Counted from the first letter of the stretch, positions 20,771 to 32,888 are shown. The stretch: DNA of 64,000 bases from Monosporascus cannonballus (GCA_004154925.1 QJNS01000106.1:1-64000), one strand, 5' to 3'. Notes: generated from the letters alone by a model not told the origin. Translations and numbers: made by a program.

Positions 20771-22897
20771 TCATTTCTTCACCGCTTCGATGACCTGCTG
20801 AGCGACAACCCTACCGGTCAGCCAGCTGAGGTCAAGCGAGCTCCCGATGCTGTAGATAGGCGCCGTGGTCCACAAACCGTCACCGACCGCGAACGGGGGA
20901 TACGAGGTCCTCGGGTACGTCAGAGGATACGCGTGGTCGAGCTAGCAAAAGCAAGTATAGATTAGCGAGACCTCCACCTAGAGACGGCTGGGGTTCGATA
21001 GCTCACCCGATGATGATGCACCCAGGTAACCCCGGGTTCCGACAGCAGCGCCTCGGAGACGTCGGCCCCCGAGACGCAGCGGTAGAGGTGTTCCAAAACC
21101 GCGGGGGCGCCGCCGGCCGCTCCGTCCCGGTGGTGCCGAACGACTTCCCGCACGTAGGCGACCTCGTGCATGCCGCCCTCCGCGTCGTCGCCCACGAACA
21201 GGATCTGCGGCGGCGCCCAGTCTCCGCCGCCGAGGCGCCCCGGGAGCTCCGACGCCGTGAAGAACGTCACGTGCGCGGCGTCGAACTCGACCGCCTCCTC
21301 GGCCTCGACGCTGCCGTTGGCGCCGGCGGCGCGGACCACAAGCCCCTCGAGGCCCGGGGCCGCCACGATGACCTTATCGAACGCCTCCGCCTCGGCGGCG
21401 CCCTCGTGCTGGAGGAGCCATCGCGCCACCGGCCTGTTTTCTCCCTCGCCGCTGCCCGGCCTCCCCCGCTCGATGCCGACGACTTTCGAACGCACTCGGA
21501 CATCGGCGCCTAGCGATTTGGCGATCTCCCGGATCCGGGCCGTGTAGTCGCCGCCAGCGTGCGCGTCACCGGCGTCCTCCCGTCCGGCGAGCATGGCGAG
21601 CGCGAGCCCGCTCATCCACGAGATTCGCACGCTAGGGCCGCCGCGCTCGACCTGCGGCGCGAGGACCTCGGCCGCGTACGCCTCGCTGACTCCGAGGCGG
21701 CGCAGGGTCTCGGGCGCCCCTTCGTGCGGCAGCGCGGACTCTCCGAGGAGCGACGCCAGGATCGCCGGCACGTCGGCGAATGCTGATGAGGCCGTGTCGG
21801 TCGCCGCCGCCGACGCCATGCGCTCGCGGAGGCCCGCCGACTCATCCAAAAGCCCTCCCGCACGCCACACGGAGGCGCCGTACCGCAAGATCAGGCCGAG
21901 CCAGTCCCAGGTCGGGGTCTGGTGGTAGGGGCGGGTGGTCTGAACGAAGACTTCATGACGGTCTCCCGAGTAACTAGGTTATGCCCTACTCGTCAGCTCC
22001 TTATCCCAAAACAAAATAACGAGAGAGATAGAGAGACACGGGGGGCTTCCAACTCACTACCCGACTTTCTGGCTCGGCAGGTCGAAGAACTCGAGCTCGT
22101 CCCCGCCGAGAATGTCCTCCGAGGACCGCGTGAACAGGGGGGTGCCCCACAGCAGCGCGGGGCCCGCGACGTCCTCGGCGCGCAGCGGGTCGAGCGCGCT
22201 GTCGTTGTAGGGGAACACGGGCCCGCCGGCGCCCTCGGGGGAGTCGGGGGAGCCGAACTGCGTGAGCTGCCCGCCGATCGCGGACCCGGCCTCGAATACC
22301 GTGATCTCGAAGTCGACTCCGCGGGCCGCCGGCGAGTTGCGCAGATGTGCCGCCGCGGAGATTCCGGCGGGTCCGGCGCCTGGGGCCGAAGTCAGCTCGC
22401 TGCTCCGTCATTTGCGTGGTAAAAGGAGAAATGGAGACCCTACCGATGATGGCGACCGAGTACCGAGGCGGGGGAGACGTGTGATGAAAATAAGACCATA
22501 AATGAAGGGAAAAATACAAGCAAGGCCCCACAAAGATAAGCACAACGATTATGGCCCTGATAATTATTGCTATCACTCCGCAGTACTCTGTCCAGCCGGG
22601 TCCGGTGGTCGGTTGACAATGAGGCGCTGTCCCGTAGGATCTGGTTGTCGGTTGGTAGCGGGGCGCCATCCATGTCCATTTCCGTCTCGTCGTGGTCTCC
22701 CGCGCGCGACACACTCGTTCGTGCCGGGAAAGGAGTGGGCTCTGCTCGTTCCTCTGCGGCGTCGTGTACGGAGGCGGCGGTTGTTGACGGTGGGGCTCCC
22801 CCGCGTACGGTGGTGAGTAAGGCGGCGGCGGGGAGGTCGCCCGTGATCCGGTATATGAACTGCTCGCACGCGAGCCTTTTCTTGAGTGCCGCGCCAT
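20771..22897 (-). CDS. Prenylcysteine oxidase/lyase (PCYOX-like), membrane-anchored
   Basis: Four exons (22897-22444, 22379-22061, 21973-21007, 20941-20771) give 636 residues. The FAD-binding Rossmann motif is GAGPAG at residues 152-157, across the first splice junction. It is followed by FEAGSAIGGQL, then YDRHEVF-type sequence and HHHRLDHAYPLTYPRTSYPP near the end. These match the prenylcysteine oxidase family, which splits farnesyl- or geranylgeranyl-cysteine into cysteine and a prenyl aldehyde during turnover of prenylated proteins. Unlike animal PCYOX1 with a signal peptide, this one has a roughly 100-residue Pro-rich N-terminal tail and one membrane segment at 103-132, so it is probably a type II membrane protein. 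The tail has PPPY at 24-27 and 41-44 and PPY at 29-31. Third-position GC is very high. Confidence 0.88.
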
Positions 22898-25363
22898 GTT
22901 GTGACTAGTTGCGATCCTCCGGCGCCATATATCGGAGGTTCCTTAGGATTGGTGCCAGGAGGAGATCTGAAGACTTTGGATTCATTGAATTCATTTGAAA
23001 ACGCGAGGACGGCTGAGAAAAGCAGTGCGGGCGGGAGCTTCTGCTATTATCAAACCCGCCCTCCGCACGTAGCCAGCCCGGCCTTGAAGATGTTGGTTCA
23101 AATCAAGCTGCCTTGGGGGCCTAACAACCAAACGGGCTTCAGCAAGGACACACCCGCCGAGCCTGCTATTTATTAGAGTATGAATCTGCAATATATCAAA
23201 CGTCGCGGTGTAGTTGGAATTATAAGATGGGGCGGTGCTGGCTGACAGCCCCGCATGCAAACGGTGGTTGAAAGCACAGCCAGGATTGGAGGTTGAGCCG
23301 ACAATTCATTGATGATGGGTGCACGTGGCGCGGGTAATGCGGGCCTTCACCTCGTCCGCCGTCACCGTTCGTCGGATCTGTTGAACCCTTCGAAGACAGC
23401 AAAAGCTTTCAGATGGATGTGCAGATAAACACCAATATCAGCCAGTACCACACCCCTGTCAAGCTTGTTATATGCACCGATGTCTAGGCCGCAATATTTC
23501 TTCGCTTAATTTATCCCTGCTGTCCTAAGATCGGATTGATGCGAACTAGCGATGGGTAGGGCACGCGTGGTGTTTTGGAACCCTTGAGGTTTATAGAATA
23601 TAGTGTCTTCTGCTACTCTTCTTGCTTTCGTCACATATGTTCTACCTTTAAATCCAGGGAGGCAAGTATAATCAGACGACTGATAAAATCTTTCACTTCA
23701 CCCGGGGGCCCGTCAAGATCGTATGGCATGAGCCTTTGTCTAGGATATTGTTTAAGGAATCGCGAGGGTCTTCCAAGTTCGTGACTGGGTTGGACATGCG
23801 CCCTCCGAGTCCGTTGCCAAACGTCAAGCGAGCGGCTACTTCCCGGAACCGACGGAGGTCAATGAATATATGGAGGTGTGCGAACAGGTCCGTCATGCCT
23901 CCCCCTAACTCCAAGTTAAACGATAACGGAGCCGGAGCCGGAGCGAAGCGTCGGGTAGTTCAACGGGATGCAATGACAGAGAGGCTGCAGCTTCGGCGTC
24001 CCGATGATCCAGAGCGAGCACCCGACGTGCCATATCAGGAACGAGGATGTCGACATCATCCCCGGCAGACCCTCTGTCGTTCCGGCAAGGATGGGATGGT
24101 TGGAGCGTATGGTCAGATGGCTTGCGGGGACGAGATAACTGGTCCACTTCCAGTGGCTTGAACGGTATATCGTGCGACTGGGCAATTGGTGTGAAAATTC
24201 CTGAACCAGAGACCTGCTGCCTCGGGAGATTGATGTATCGACGTTTACTCGTTAACTGTTCGTAGAGATTGAATCTAAATTGGGCCAGGTGAGTATAGGC
24301 ATTTTACTGTATCTCATCATGTTGCGAATTGTACCATGGCCCGGGACAAAGCGTGCTTAGTTCCCCCTTTTCCAAGGGCAGGGAGCCCCAGCCACAGTCC
24401 TCTATATAACAGAATCAATTGGAGATCATTATAAGATATATTTGAGATCTCTGAGATTTGGAGAGACAGGAGGATCCGCTCAACCACACTTGGTGTTCTA
24501 CAGCGCCCTCTACCAAAGTGTGGATGGACGACAATCAATGGGGTTACAGAGTGTCCCCACTTGATGCAATATAGGGGAGGTTAGGTAATGATGACAGCTT
24601 CGCCTTTTTCTAGCCCAATGTCAAAAGATGGCTTGTAAGAGCATTGGTTCCTACTACTTCAATCCGGCCGAAGGGGGTTGGGGGACGGCAGGAATGTGAT
24701 TTATATGACCAACCGCCCTTCCTCCATAACTTGAATATCAACATTAGTCTCTGGATCCGCCACGCGATATCTTTCAGTGTTCGACACCTAAGTGCAATCG
24801 GGATCGTGGTGGTATACGCGAGTGATACCGTGCGCACCCACCAGAACATCTTCATGGTAATACGTAATAATCGTTCAGAGATGCTCCTTCGTCGAACCTC
24901 GGGTCTTAAGTTAAGCCCTGCTGTCCCCTCTTAGTCACCCGGCCATGCCCACCACGAGCCAACCCGTTGAGCCAGAGATGGGTGTTAGATAGGCATGGCT
25001 TGAAGATTCGGGTCAATCCGCGCTCCACTGGTTGCCTCTGTAAATTGTGGTATCCCGTGGTGCGACGGGAAAGTGATCGGCTGAACAATGGGACATTGCA
25101 TTCTCTTACACGGCGCACCCTTCTGGCGCCAACCGTACGAGGGTTGGACCAACACATGGATATTAAATATTCTCAACAAAAGATGGCGGGCGGGAGGTCG
25201 AGAATATCAACCAGAGCGATCCCGCCACCAGGTTTTGAATTCTAACTTATGGCTTCGTAATCGACCTCACTATAAGAGTTGGATTTCCCTTAGACTCAGT
25301 GTTCGGAAATGGAGTCCGATACAGCATCATCGAATCAACTGCACCCACAGACACCCCTTGAGA
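22898..25363. other. Gene-poor spacer of about 2.5 kb
   Basis: No intact gene is supported. A minus-strand stretch at 23693-24185 has protein-like frames (listed separately). The remainder holds short overlapping frames without motifs, plus the probable promoter of the chitinase locus. Confidence 0.45.
23693..24185 (-). pseudogene. Possible coding relic, unrecognised
   Basis: Two neighbouring minus-strand frames read like protein: one with GDDVDILVPDMARRVLALDH (about 24050) and one with LHIFIDLRRFREVAARLTFG (about 23850). A stop codon and a frame change separate them and no ordinary start or splice plan joins them. The family is unknown, so this may be a decayed gene or chance. Confidence 0.2.
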
Positions 25364-27078
25364 ATGCAGAACTTTAAGAACTGGCTGCTCGCGCACCTGA
25401 TCCCACTGGTGGCTTCAGAGTCCTTGCTTCAAGGGCGAGCTGATTGCGCGAGCGTTTCTACATCGACTATCTACGTGCTTACGACCATCTACCCTCCATG
25501 CCCTCTACCGACTCTAGAGTTGAGCAATGCTGAACGGTTGGTGACGGCTACTCCAACACGGACGTCTTCAGACTGTGACGACGACGATGAAGAGGCCTTT
25601 ACTACAGCCTCGAGCGTCCGCAGTACCGAAAGCACTGTCCCGATAATCTCGAGCGCTGGCGGCAGTGTCTCGGCCACCGGCAGTACCAGCAACAATCTTG
25701 TATCGACGGGGACCTATGCGAGCCTCTCGACCACCATAGTCGGTAGCCCATCGAAAGCGGCGTCAGGGAGCAGAGAATCTGGGCCCACAGAAGACATAGG
25801 GCCCAAGACGTTCAAGAATATCGCGTATTTCACAAACTGGTGAGACAGCAACACGAACGACTTTGTAGAGCATGCTAATACCTATCTCAGGAGTATATAC
25901 GGGCGAGACTACCAGCCCCAGGACCTGCCGGTCGATAAGCTGACACACGTGCTCCACGCGTTCGCGGACGTGGACAAGCGCTATTCCACGGACAGCCGGA
26001 ACGACCAGGGGCGCAACGCCTACAGCGTCGTAAAGCAGCTCTACATCCACAGGAAGAGGAACTGACACCTGAAGACGCTGCTCTCGATAGGCGGGTGGAC
26101 GTACAGCCCCAACTTTCATGCCGATGGCCGGCGACGCGGCGGCGAGGGTCAACTTCGCGTGGACGGCCGTCGGGCTCATGTCGGACTGGGGTTTCGACGG
26201 CATCGACATCGACTGGGAATACCCGCAGACCGCGGCCGAGGCACAGAACTACGTGCTGCTCCTCCAGGCGTGCCGGAGGGCGCTCGACGACTACGCCGTC
26301 CGGAACGGCGTGAAGGACCGCACCGGCCAGCCCGTACCATTTCCTCATCACCGTCGCCACAGCTGCAGGGCCCAGTAACTACAGGACGATGGACCTCAGG
26401 GGGATGGACCAGTACATCGACGCCTGGCAAGTCACGAGATAAAGCGTGCCCTACGAACTGAAGGAGCACTCGCTGACCGTTTACTTCAGGCACTTGATGT
26501 CGTACGATTACGCCGGGAGCTGGAGCGACGTGTCAGGGCACACCGCCAACCCCTTCGCCAACAGCGAGAACCCGAAGTCCACGCCCTTCAGCACCGATAG
26601 CGCCGTGCAGTACTACCTGGAGCAGGGGATCCGGCCCCACAAGGTCCTGCTGGGCCTGCCGCTCTACGGACGGGCCTTCCAGGATACCGAGGGCCTTGGC
26701 AGGCTCTACTCCGGGGTCGGGTGGAGCAGTGGCGCGCTCGGGAACTGGGAGCCCGGCGTCTGGGACTACAAGGTGCTGCCGAGGTCCGGGGCGGCCGAGT
26801 ACTACGACAACACGGCGAAGGCCGCGTACAGCCTGGGGTACGGCGAGCTGATCTCCTACGACAACGTCCGCACCACGGGCGTCAAGGCGCGGTACATAAG
26901 AGAGGACAGGCGTCTCGGCGGGGCGTTCTTCTGGGAGGCCTCGGGGGACAGGACGGACGATAGGAGTCTCATCAAGACGATGGCCACCGGTCTGGGGAGC
27001 TTGGAAACTTCGGAGAACAACTTGAAGTACCCGACGAGCCAATACGACAACATCCGGAACGGAATGCCTGGTGTATGA
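25364..27078 (+). pseudogene. GH18 chitinase, disrupted by a stop and frameshifts
   Basis: The start is the ATG at 25364. A first intron (25840-25890) joins an N-terminal Ser/Thr-rich segment to the catalytic domain (NIAYFTNW, then SIYGRDYQPQDLPVDKLTHV). The chitinase landmarks follow: LLSIGGWTYSPNF, the catalytic DGIDIDWEYP (acid/base Glu intact), MDQYIDAW, LMSYDYAGSW, and GLPLYGRAF. There are at least four breaks: TGA in frame at 26063; one frame change near 26112-26122; a second near 26330; and a TAA after MDQYIDAW where a mutated or unusual intron seems to lie (acceptor at about 26489). The C-terminal frame then runs intact to 27078. Intact members cleave chitin in wall remodelling or nutrition. 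A weak signal-like stretch opens the protein. Sequencing indels in GC-rich DNA are the main alternative to a true pseudogene. Confidence 0.85.
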
Positions 27079-27339
27079 CCTTCACCTTCGGCGAGGCCCT
27101 CTCCATGCCGGGCTTCGCTTTGATCCTGCTCTCCTGTATATATGCACTATGTGCATGGAAAACAGAGCCTGGAATTCTGATAGAGTAGTTCGTCGTTAGT
27201 ATCGCGTCTACTCGCATTCCGTTTGCGGCTTCCTATGTGATGTGTGTCATCTTTTTCTGAGAACTGTGTAAAACAGCGGGGAGCATATGGCCGCACTAGA
27301 TATGTTAGATATCGTGTACATACACCCGGTAGACAGCAC

Positions 27340-28188
27340 TTAAGTCTCGGCAAATTCGTAGGAGCTAGTAGACTCTTCGACCTTCACCTCCATCTTAGCC
27401 TCTTCGAGCTCCTTGCCGTCGACCTTAATACCGGCACGCATGACATCACCGGGGCCGACGGGGCCGACACCCTTGGGCGTTCCCGTTAGGACAATATCCC
27501 CTTGTTCGAGGGTCATGACCTTGGAGATGTCACTCAATATCCTGGGCAGGCGGAACAGCATGAGCTCCGTGGAGTCTTGCTGCTTCACCTCATTGTTGAC
27601 AGTGAGGTATAACTCAATAGAATGGGGATCCGGGATGGCCGACTTGGGGATAATGTTGCTGATCGGCAGGAAGGTATCGAAGCCCTTGGCAATATCCCAA
27701 GGAAGGCCCTTCTTCTTGGCCTCGTTCTGAACGTTCCTTGCCGTCATGTCGATGCTCAGCGCATAGCCTTGTGCGGTTAGCAAGTATTAAATAGAGTTAC
27801 CAACGGAGCTGCACAGGCGAAGACGGTGGGCTTACTCTCAATTGCATCAAGAGCACCCTTCTCGTCGCTTGCTTGAAAGTCCCGAAGCTGCTTGCCGATT
27901 AGGAGGGCGAGTTCGACCTCATAGTGAAGATCAACGCCCTTAGGGCGGATTACTGGGCCGGCTCCCGGCGGGAGGATGGACGAGGAGGGCTTGAGAAAGA
28001 AGAAAGGCTGCTTGGGCCTCGCGCTGTTCAGCTCGGTGATGTGGTCGCTGTCTAGTGTCAGCATGGGGCACCGTGAATAGTGTGTTGCGGTATGTGATGA
28101 CTTACGCATAGTTGCGTCCAATACAGACGACTTTACCTGCGCGTTTTAACGATGCCGCAGAAGACATGGTGCGGCGTATGACGTTCAT
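27340..28188 (-). CDS. FAHD1-like fumarylacetoacetate hydrolase family protein
   Basis: Three exons (28188-28106, 28047-27836, 27767-27340) give 240 residues, the usual length for FAHD1-like enzymes. Near the N-terminus lies CIGRNYADHITELN, then FFFLKPSSSI and HYEVELALLIGKQL with the metal-binding Glu pair. These are followed by SIDMTARNVQNEAKKKGLPW with the third metal ligand Asp, and by GDIVLTGTPKGVGPV. Known relatives decarboxylate oxaloacetate or hydrolyse acylpyruvates in mitochondria. The short N-terminus (MNVIRRTMSSASLKR-like, basic and without acids) could be a mitochondrial signal; a second ATG at codon 8 would drop it. It lies convergent to the broken chitinase, 261 bases apart. Confidence 0.9.
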
Positions 28189-29228
28189 GGTGATTTATTA
28201 AAGCGAATTGGTAAGGTTGATCCCAATGTCCGAGCAGTCGGGCTATATCTCATACCTGTCAATGGCGCTGGACCTCCCTCCCCAATATGTCCTCGTTGAT
28301 TGTAAAATTGCCGATTACGGATGTATATTGTCCCCAATGGGGTTCGGCTCGGGGGCGCATCTGCCGAGCGGCGCCGAAGTTTAACATGGAGATAATACCC
28401 CACACGAGCAGAGCTCCCAGGGGACTAACTTAGAGTCTATTCTTTTCTTGAGCCGATGCTAGATCATCTTGGGAGTCCAGACCCGCCCGCCCAAATGGGG
28501 CGGCTCCTCTTACCGCCCCCTTTGAGTTGTGGAGATTGGAAGGCACCGTACCTGATGCTGTGTCATTCGAGTGGCCAACTGTACGTATTAACGTTACCAT
28601 ATGTAGTCAATCCCACAGAAGATCTAGATCCAGTGGTCTGTTGTTAAGGACCTCCATAATGTGATAGGAAATCCAGAGCGGCTGTAATGGTTATCCTGTA
28701 CTCCGGATCTATTAGGGCAATTCCAGGGACCTGCCATTCTAGATGCATTCGGGCAGGCTCGTCTCCATCTAAATCCCATTCACGTTCGTGATTTTAAGTC
28801 ATTATGTCTATAACGTAGAGGACGTACTGAGAAGACTGGGTAGGAGTAACCTGACGACTGGAAGCAAGTCTGGTTGTCCGGTCGTTCACGCCAAGCGACA
28901 ATTCCCCACAAGCTTAAGGCTACCCCACATAATTAACTCTAATATCTAGTACGAAAGTACTAGTACTACGCTAACTTTACCATCTGATTGTTTCTATTTT
29001 TTCGTTTCTGGAAATTCTGGCTCTTTCGGTTCTTCCGTGTCCCAGACTCCTTGTCGCCACCACCACACGCAAACATACGTCTGCTCATCCCCCAAACACA
29101 CTGGATACCTAACCTGATCCTACAATCCTACGAAGCACACCACACATCAACAACACCCATCAACAACCTTGTTTATCAAGACCATCCGCATACCTTAACC
29201 TGAGACCGTCATCGATATTGCATGCGAC
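28189..29228. other. Divergent spacer
   Basis: About 1 kb lies between the FAHD1-like gene (-) and the small gene at 29229 (+). A pyrimidine-rich stretch near 28990-29090 precedes the latter, typical of a fungal promoter or leader. No gene is seen. Confidence 0.5.
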
Positions 29229-29894
29229 ATGGAGGCTCTTCAGCTAGCACAGATGTTAGCTGATCTTAACGATCTTCAAGCTGCTGTATGTCATTGTTTC
29301 ATTCTATTCAATCTGTCATGTCGATAGGGCCTAAGAAGCCTTTTCCCGACAGAGGGATGCGCAGCTGACTTCGCATCATTGCGTCTAGCAAGACCAAACC
29401 GCTGCCAAAGCTCTTGTTAATGCCAACAAGACCCTTAGTTGCAGAGTCAAGTCGCAAACGCGCGCGCCTACTTCTAAGAGCAACCCCGAAACCCCAGTCC
29501 CTACTCCTAATGGTGGCAGACGAGCATCGGATAAGTTCGGTCGACATCTCCTCACTCCGCCGCTGTCGAGAACGAATTCCGGAACCCCTTCATCCGTTCC
29601 CGGGACCCCAAACAGAGATGACGTGGGTTCTATCTCGCTGACAAAATACGCTGACAATGCTGATGCGTGGCTTAGAACCTGGAGACGGACATTAGCAGAG
29701 CCTCGACCCTCTTGACTCTGTACGAGATTCGGGCCAAGTTGAAGGAGCAGGACAGCAGCAGCCTTCAGAAAGCCCGCGAGAAGGTCAACGCTCTGGCGGC
29801 TCGGCAGGCCCAGATCGCCGCAGAGCGAAGAGGAACAGCGGGCTCTCCGCCGAAGGATGCCCCTGGCTCCAACCGCATAAGCTACCCCAAATAA
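29229..29894 (+). CDS. Small hypothetical protein with C-terminal helix
   Basis: Three exons are inferred: 29229-29285, 29389-29622 and 29676-29894, giving 169 residues. The N-terminus (MEALQLAQMLADLNDLQAA) is an amphipathic helix. A Ser/Thr/Pro-rich middle holds RFGRHLLTPPLSRTN-like sequence (DKFGRHLLTPPLSRTNSGTP) that could be a phosphorylation target. The C-terminal exon reads ETDISRASTLLTLYEIRAKL followed by a long charged helix. Both introns have GT-AG ends, keep phase 0 and give a continuous protein, which supports a real gene. Family not recognised; no membrane segment or signal. A role as a small adaptor or cytoskeletal/kinetochore-like helix protein would be pure guesswork. Confidence 0.65.
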
Positions 29895-31122
29895 ACGTTC
29901 GAGGAACTGCGTAACAACGATGACGGTGTGACCAAATGATTACTGGCGTTAGCGGTGTTATCTCGCTGGGGAGGAAATCGGGACTGAATGGGTTACGAAA
30001 TGATTACGAGGACGAGGCGATGAAAAGTTTACGTGCGATTCAAATCAGTTAGTCTCATAATACCGGCTTGCTTAACCGGATGCGCCGGATGGGCTCCAGG
30101 AGGTTATCACTATACTTGGGCTACGGATAGGCCGAGGCGACACTAATGCTAATGGTGGGATAGTGTCCGGAACACGATATTCTGATTTACTATAACTAAA
30201 CCACCTGCACCCATTTTGGGCTACGTGTGTATGCCTTGTTGCTGTTGTTGCCTATGCCAACATGATGACGTATTTGCATCCCTTCTTACCATTACCTGGG
30301 AAGAATTGATTAGGCTTCTTCAAGTGAACTTACATAGATGCCTGGACGTTGGACCTATGGACGAGGACAAGTGTGGGGATGCGACCGTTGCTTGGGAGCT
30401 CGGTCTGGTCCAGTGTTTATGAAATATCTGGCGGAGTAATTAATTGACTCCCAATGCTATCCCCGATTTGGCATCAACTAGATATATGCAACTATGCTGC
30501 TTTATACTTAAGGTATATTATGCCGCCGTGCATTTCGCAATATCAACTTGTCCGATACAAATGGCAACAGTACTAAAAGGCACATGCGAAATATATAACG
30601 TTAGCAGAAGCCAGCGGGGTAGCTGGCCCTTATATCTTTGTACCCACTATTCCTAACCTCGAAGCCAAAAATTTTAGATATATAGGTATGCCATAACTCA
30701 GGATCGGCTTCGCGAGGGTGGTGAAATACTCCGTGTTACATATGGGCGCATTATTGGTCGCATAGTAGAGGGATGAAATACAGCATTCGAGGATAAGTCG
30801 GTTAGATAACGTTTATTTGACGGGGAAGGCGGGGAACAGGGATACCGCAGGTGGGGGTGATGCCCTGTCGCAGGGAATTTGCACTAGCGCTAACATTACT
30901 GTGTGCTGGATGTACCGGACACCTTCCTGATAGAAACGGGAGCACGGACTGCAGCCAAAAAACAGCGTTTTGAGTTTAATCCAAAATTTCCCCCGGGTTG
31001 CCCAAACCAGATATCACTCTCCCGACTTCGCTTTATCTACAGCTTCCAAGTTCCCACGACCACACATATCTAGGCATTCACGTATACTTTTGGGTATCGT
31101 TTTGACCTTGACGCACGTTGCG
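29895..31122. other. Gene-free spacer
   Basis: 1.2 kb between two plus-strand genes. The centre (about 30440-30800) is relatively AT-rich. Short frames at 30216-30422 and 30444-30656 lack motifs. The last 150 bases are presumably promoter and leader of the PWI gene. Confidence 0.5.
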
Positions 31123-32888
31123 ATGGCAAGCAGTGTGGATGCGAAGCTCTTGCGAGCTACTAAATTTCCCCCTGAGTTCAACCAGAAAGTTGACATGCAA
31201 AAGGTCAACATTCAGGTTATGAAGAAGTGAGCACAATCACTACCTGGACCTACCTATCCAACTTGCGCTGCCTTCGTTCGAGATACTGATATCTATGGAT
31301 GTGCTACAGGTGGATAGCAAGCAAGATTTCCGAGATTCTAGGATCCGAGGATGATGTTGTTATCGAGCTCTGCTTCAACCTAATTGAGGGTACTCGATTC
31401 GTGAGTTGCCGCCGTTTTTTTGTCTCAATTGCCGTCATCGTGGTTGGCTAACTGTCATCTCACAAGCCCGACATCAAATCCATGCAAATTCAGCTCACCG
31501 GTTTCCTCGATAAAGACACAGCCCCATTCTGCAAGGAACTCTGGAACCTTTGTCTGAGCGCGCAGGCGAGTCCACAGGGCGTTCCGAAAGAACTGTTGGA
31601 AGCCAAAAAGCTCGAGCTTATCCAAGAGAAGGTGAGTGTTGAGTTATTTCGCGGCGCGAAGCCTTGGGGGGAACTAACAATGCTTGTCAGATCGACGCGG
31701 ACAAGGCTGCCGAGGAGGCGCGAATCAGGCGGGAGAACCAAGAGCGCCGAGATCGCGAACTAGCGGACATCCGGAACCGAGAACGTCGAGATCGCGGCTT
31801 TCCTGGTGGCCGTGGAGATACTTGGCGCGGCGGCCGCCGCGGTGGGGACAGAGCATACGATGATCGCGGGAGAGGACTTGGTCGGGGCCGAGGTCGGTCC
31901 GTGACGCCGCCGAGGCGGGACTCGTACCAAGGTAATCGAGACAGGGATCGATATGTGCCACAGGGCCGCCGTGGAGGTCGGCACGATACCCGGCGAGGTC
32001 GTTCGCCCACCCGCTCCGCCTCGTCAGACTCTAGAGGCTCCGTCTCATCGTCTCGGTCGCGCTCTCGGTCAAGTAGTGGTTCGCCCCGCCGTAGCCGCCG
32101 AGGAAGCCGTTGGTCTGTCAGCCCACCTCGCCATAGGCCTCGCTACAGAGATTCTGGCAAGCGGGATAGATCGACTGGCCGCGGCAGAGATTTCCGGCCG
32201 CGTAGGGAGACCCGTAGAAGAAACACATCTTCGCCGGATAGTGCTAGTGCCTCGGATGCCAGCAGATCGGCTTCCCCGCCACCAAAAAGGCGGAGATACT
32301 CGATTTCGCCGAGTCGCTCAAGATCCCCGCCCAGGGGTGGTCGACGGTCTACACGAGCTCGATCGCCGTCGTATTCTCGATCGCCGACGCGCAGTCCGAG
32401 ACGACGACAAGTTCGCGAGCTCATTAGTCGTAGCCGCTCACCTGCTCGCCGTGGAAGACTACGAAGGTCACCCACTCGGAGCAACAGTCCCATGGAAGTT
32501 GAAGAAGACGGGAAGCGACCACGGCACGGAGACTCAAGCAGAGGCAGGGGGGGCAGCCAGTCGCCCGGCAGGACTCCCCCTTCGAGAAAGCGGAGACGCT
32601 CTCCTGACTCCCCTCCCATGCGTGACAGATCAGCTGATGTTTCGGAAGATGAAGACAGACACCGATCCCCAAAGCATCACGCGGCCGCCAAGGCCGAGGA
32701 GGTTCGTTCTACTTCATAGGGAATTTCCATGCGGTATATCTGCGCGCTGCGACAGAGCACTGACCGATTGTCTCCTCCGTCAGACGAAAATGCCACAACA
32801 ACAGGCCAATGAATTGCGAGAGAAACTCCTCAAGGAGAAAATCAAGAAGATGAGAAGAACCTCAAGCAGCGGCGCCGTCAAAGGTTGA
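31123..32888 (+). CDS. PWI-domain, RS-rich splicing factor (SRRM1-like)
   Basis: Five exons (31123-31226, 31310-31400, 31467-31631, 31691-32701, 32784-32888) give 491 residues. Residues 1-120 form a PWI domain: DMQKVNIQVMKKWIASKISE, then VIELCFNLIEG and FLDKDTAPFCKELWNLCLSA. PWI domains bind nucleic acid in pre-mRNA processing. A charged helix (EEARIRRENQERRDRELADI) leads into about 300 residues of RS, RG and SP repeats, as in the human SRm160 splicing coactivator. The last exon adds a basic helix ending in KEKIKKMRRTSSSGAVKG. Intron 4 has a weaker GTTCGT donor; if retained, the protein ends five residues later (VRSTS), so two C-termini are possible. It would work in the nucleus with SR proteins. 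Confidence 0.9.

Noticed and set aside
25364..27078. Intact chitinase explained by extra introns
   Set aside because: The TGA at 26063 and the two one-base frame changes have no nearby GT-AG pairs that restore frame while keeping the conserved motifs.
31953..32888. 311-codon plus-strand frame in the PWI gene
   Set aside because: Alternate frame over the RS repeat; only its last 35 codons belong to the real final exon.
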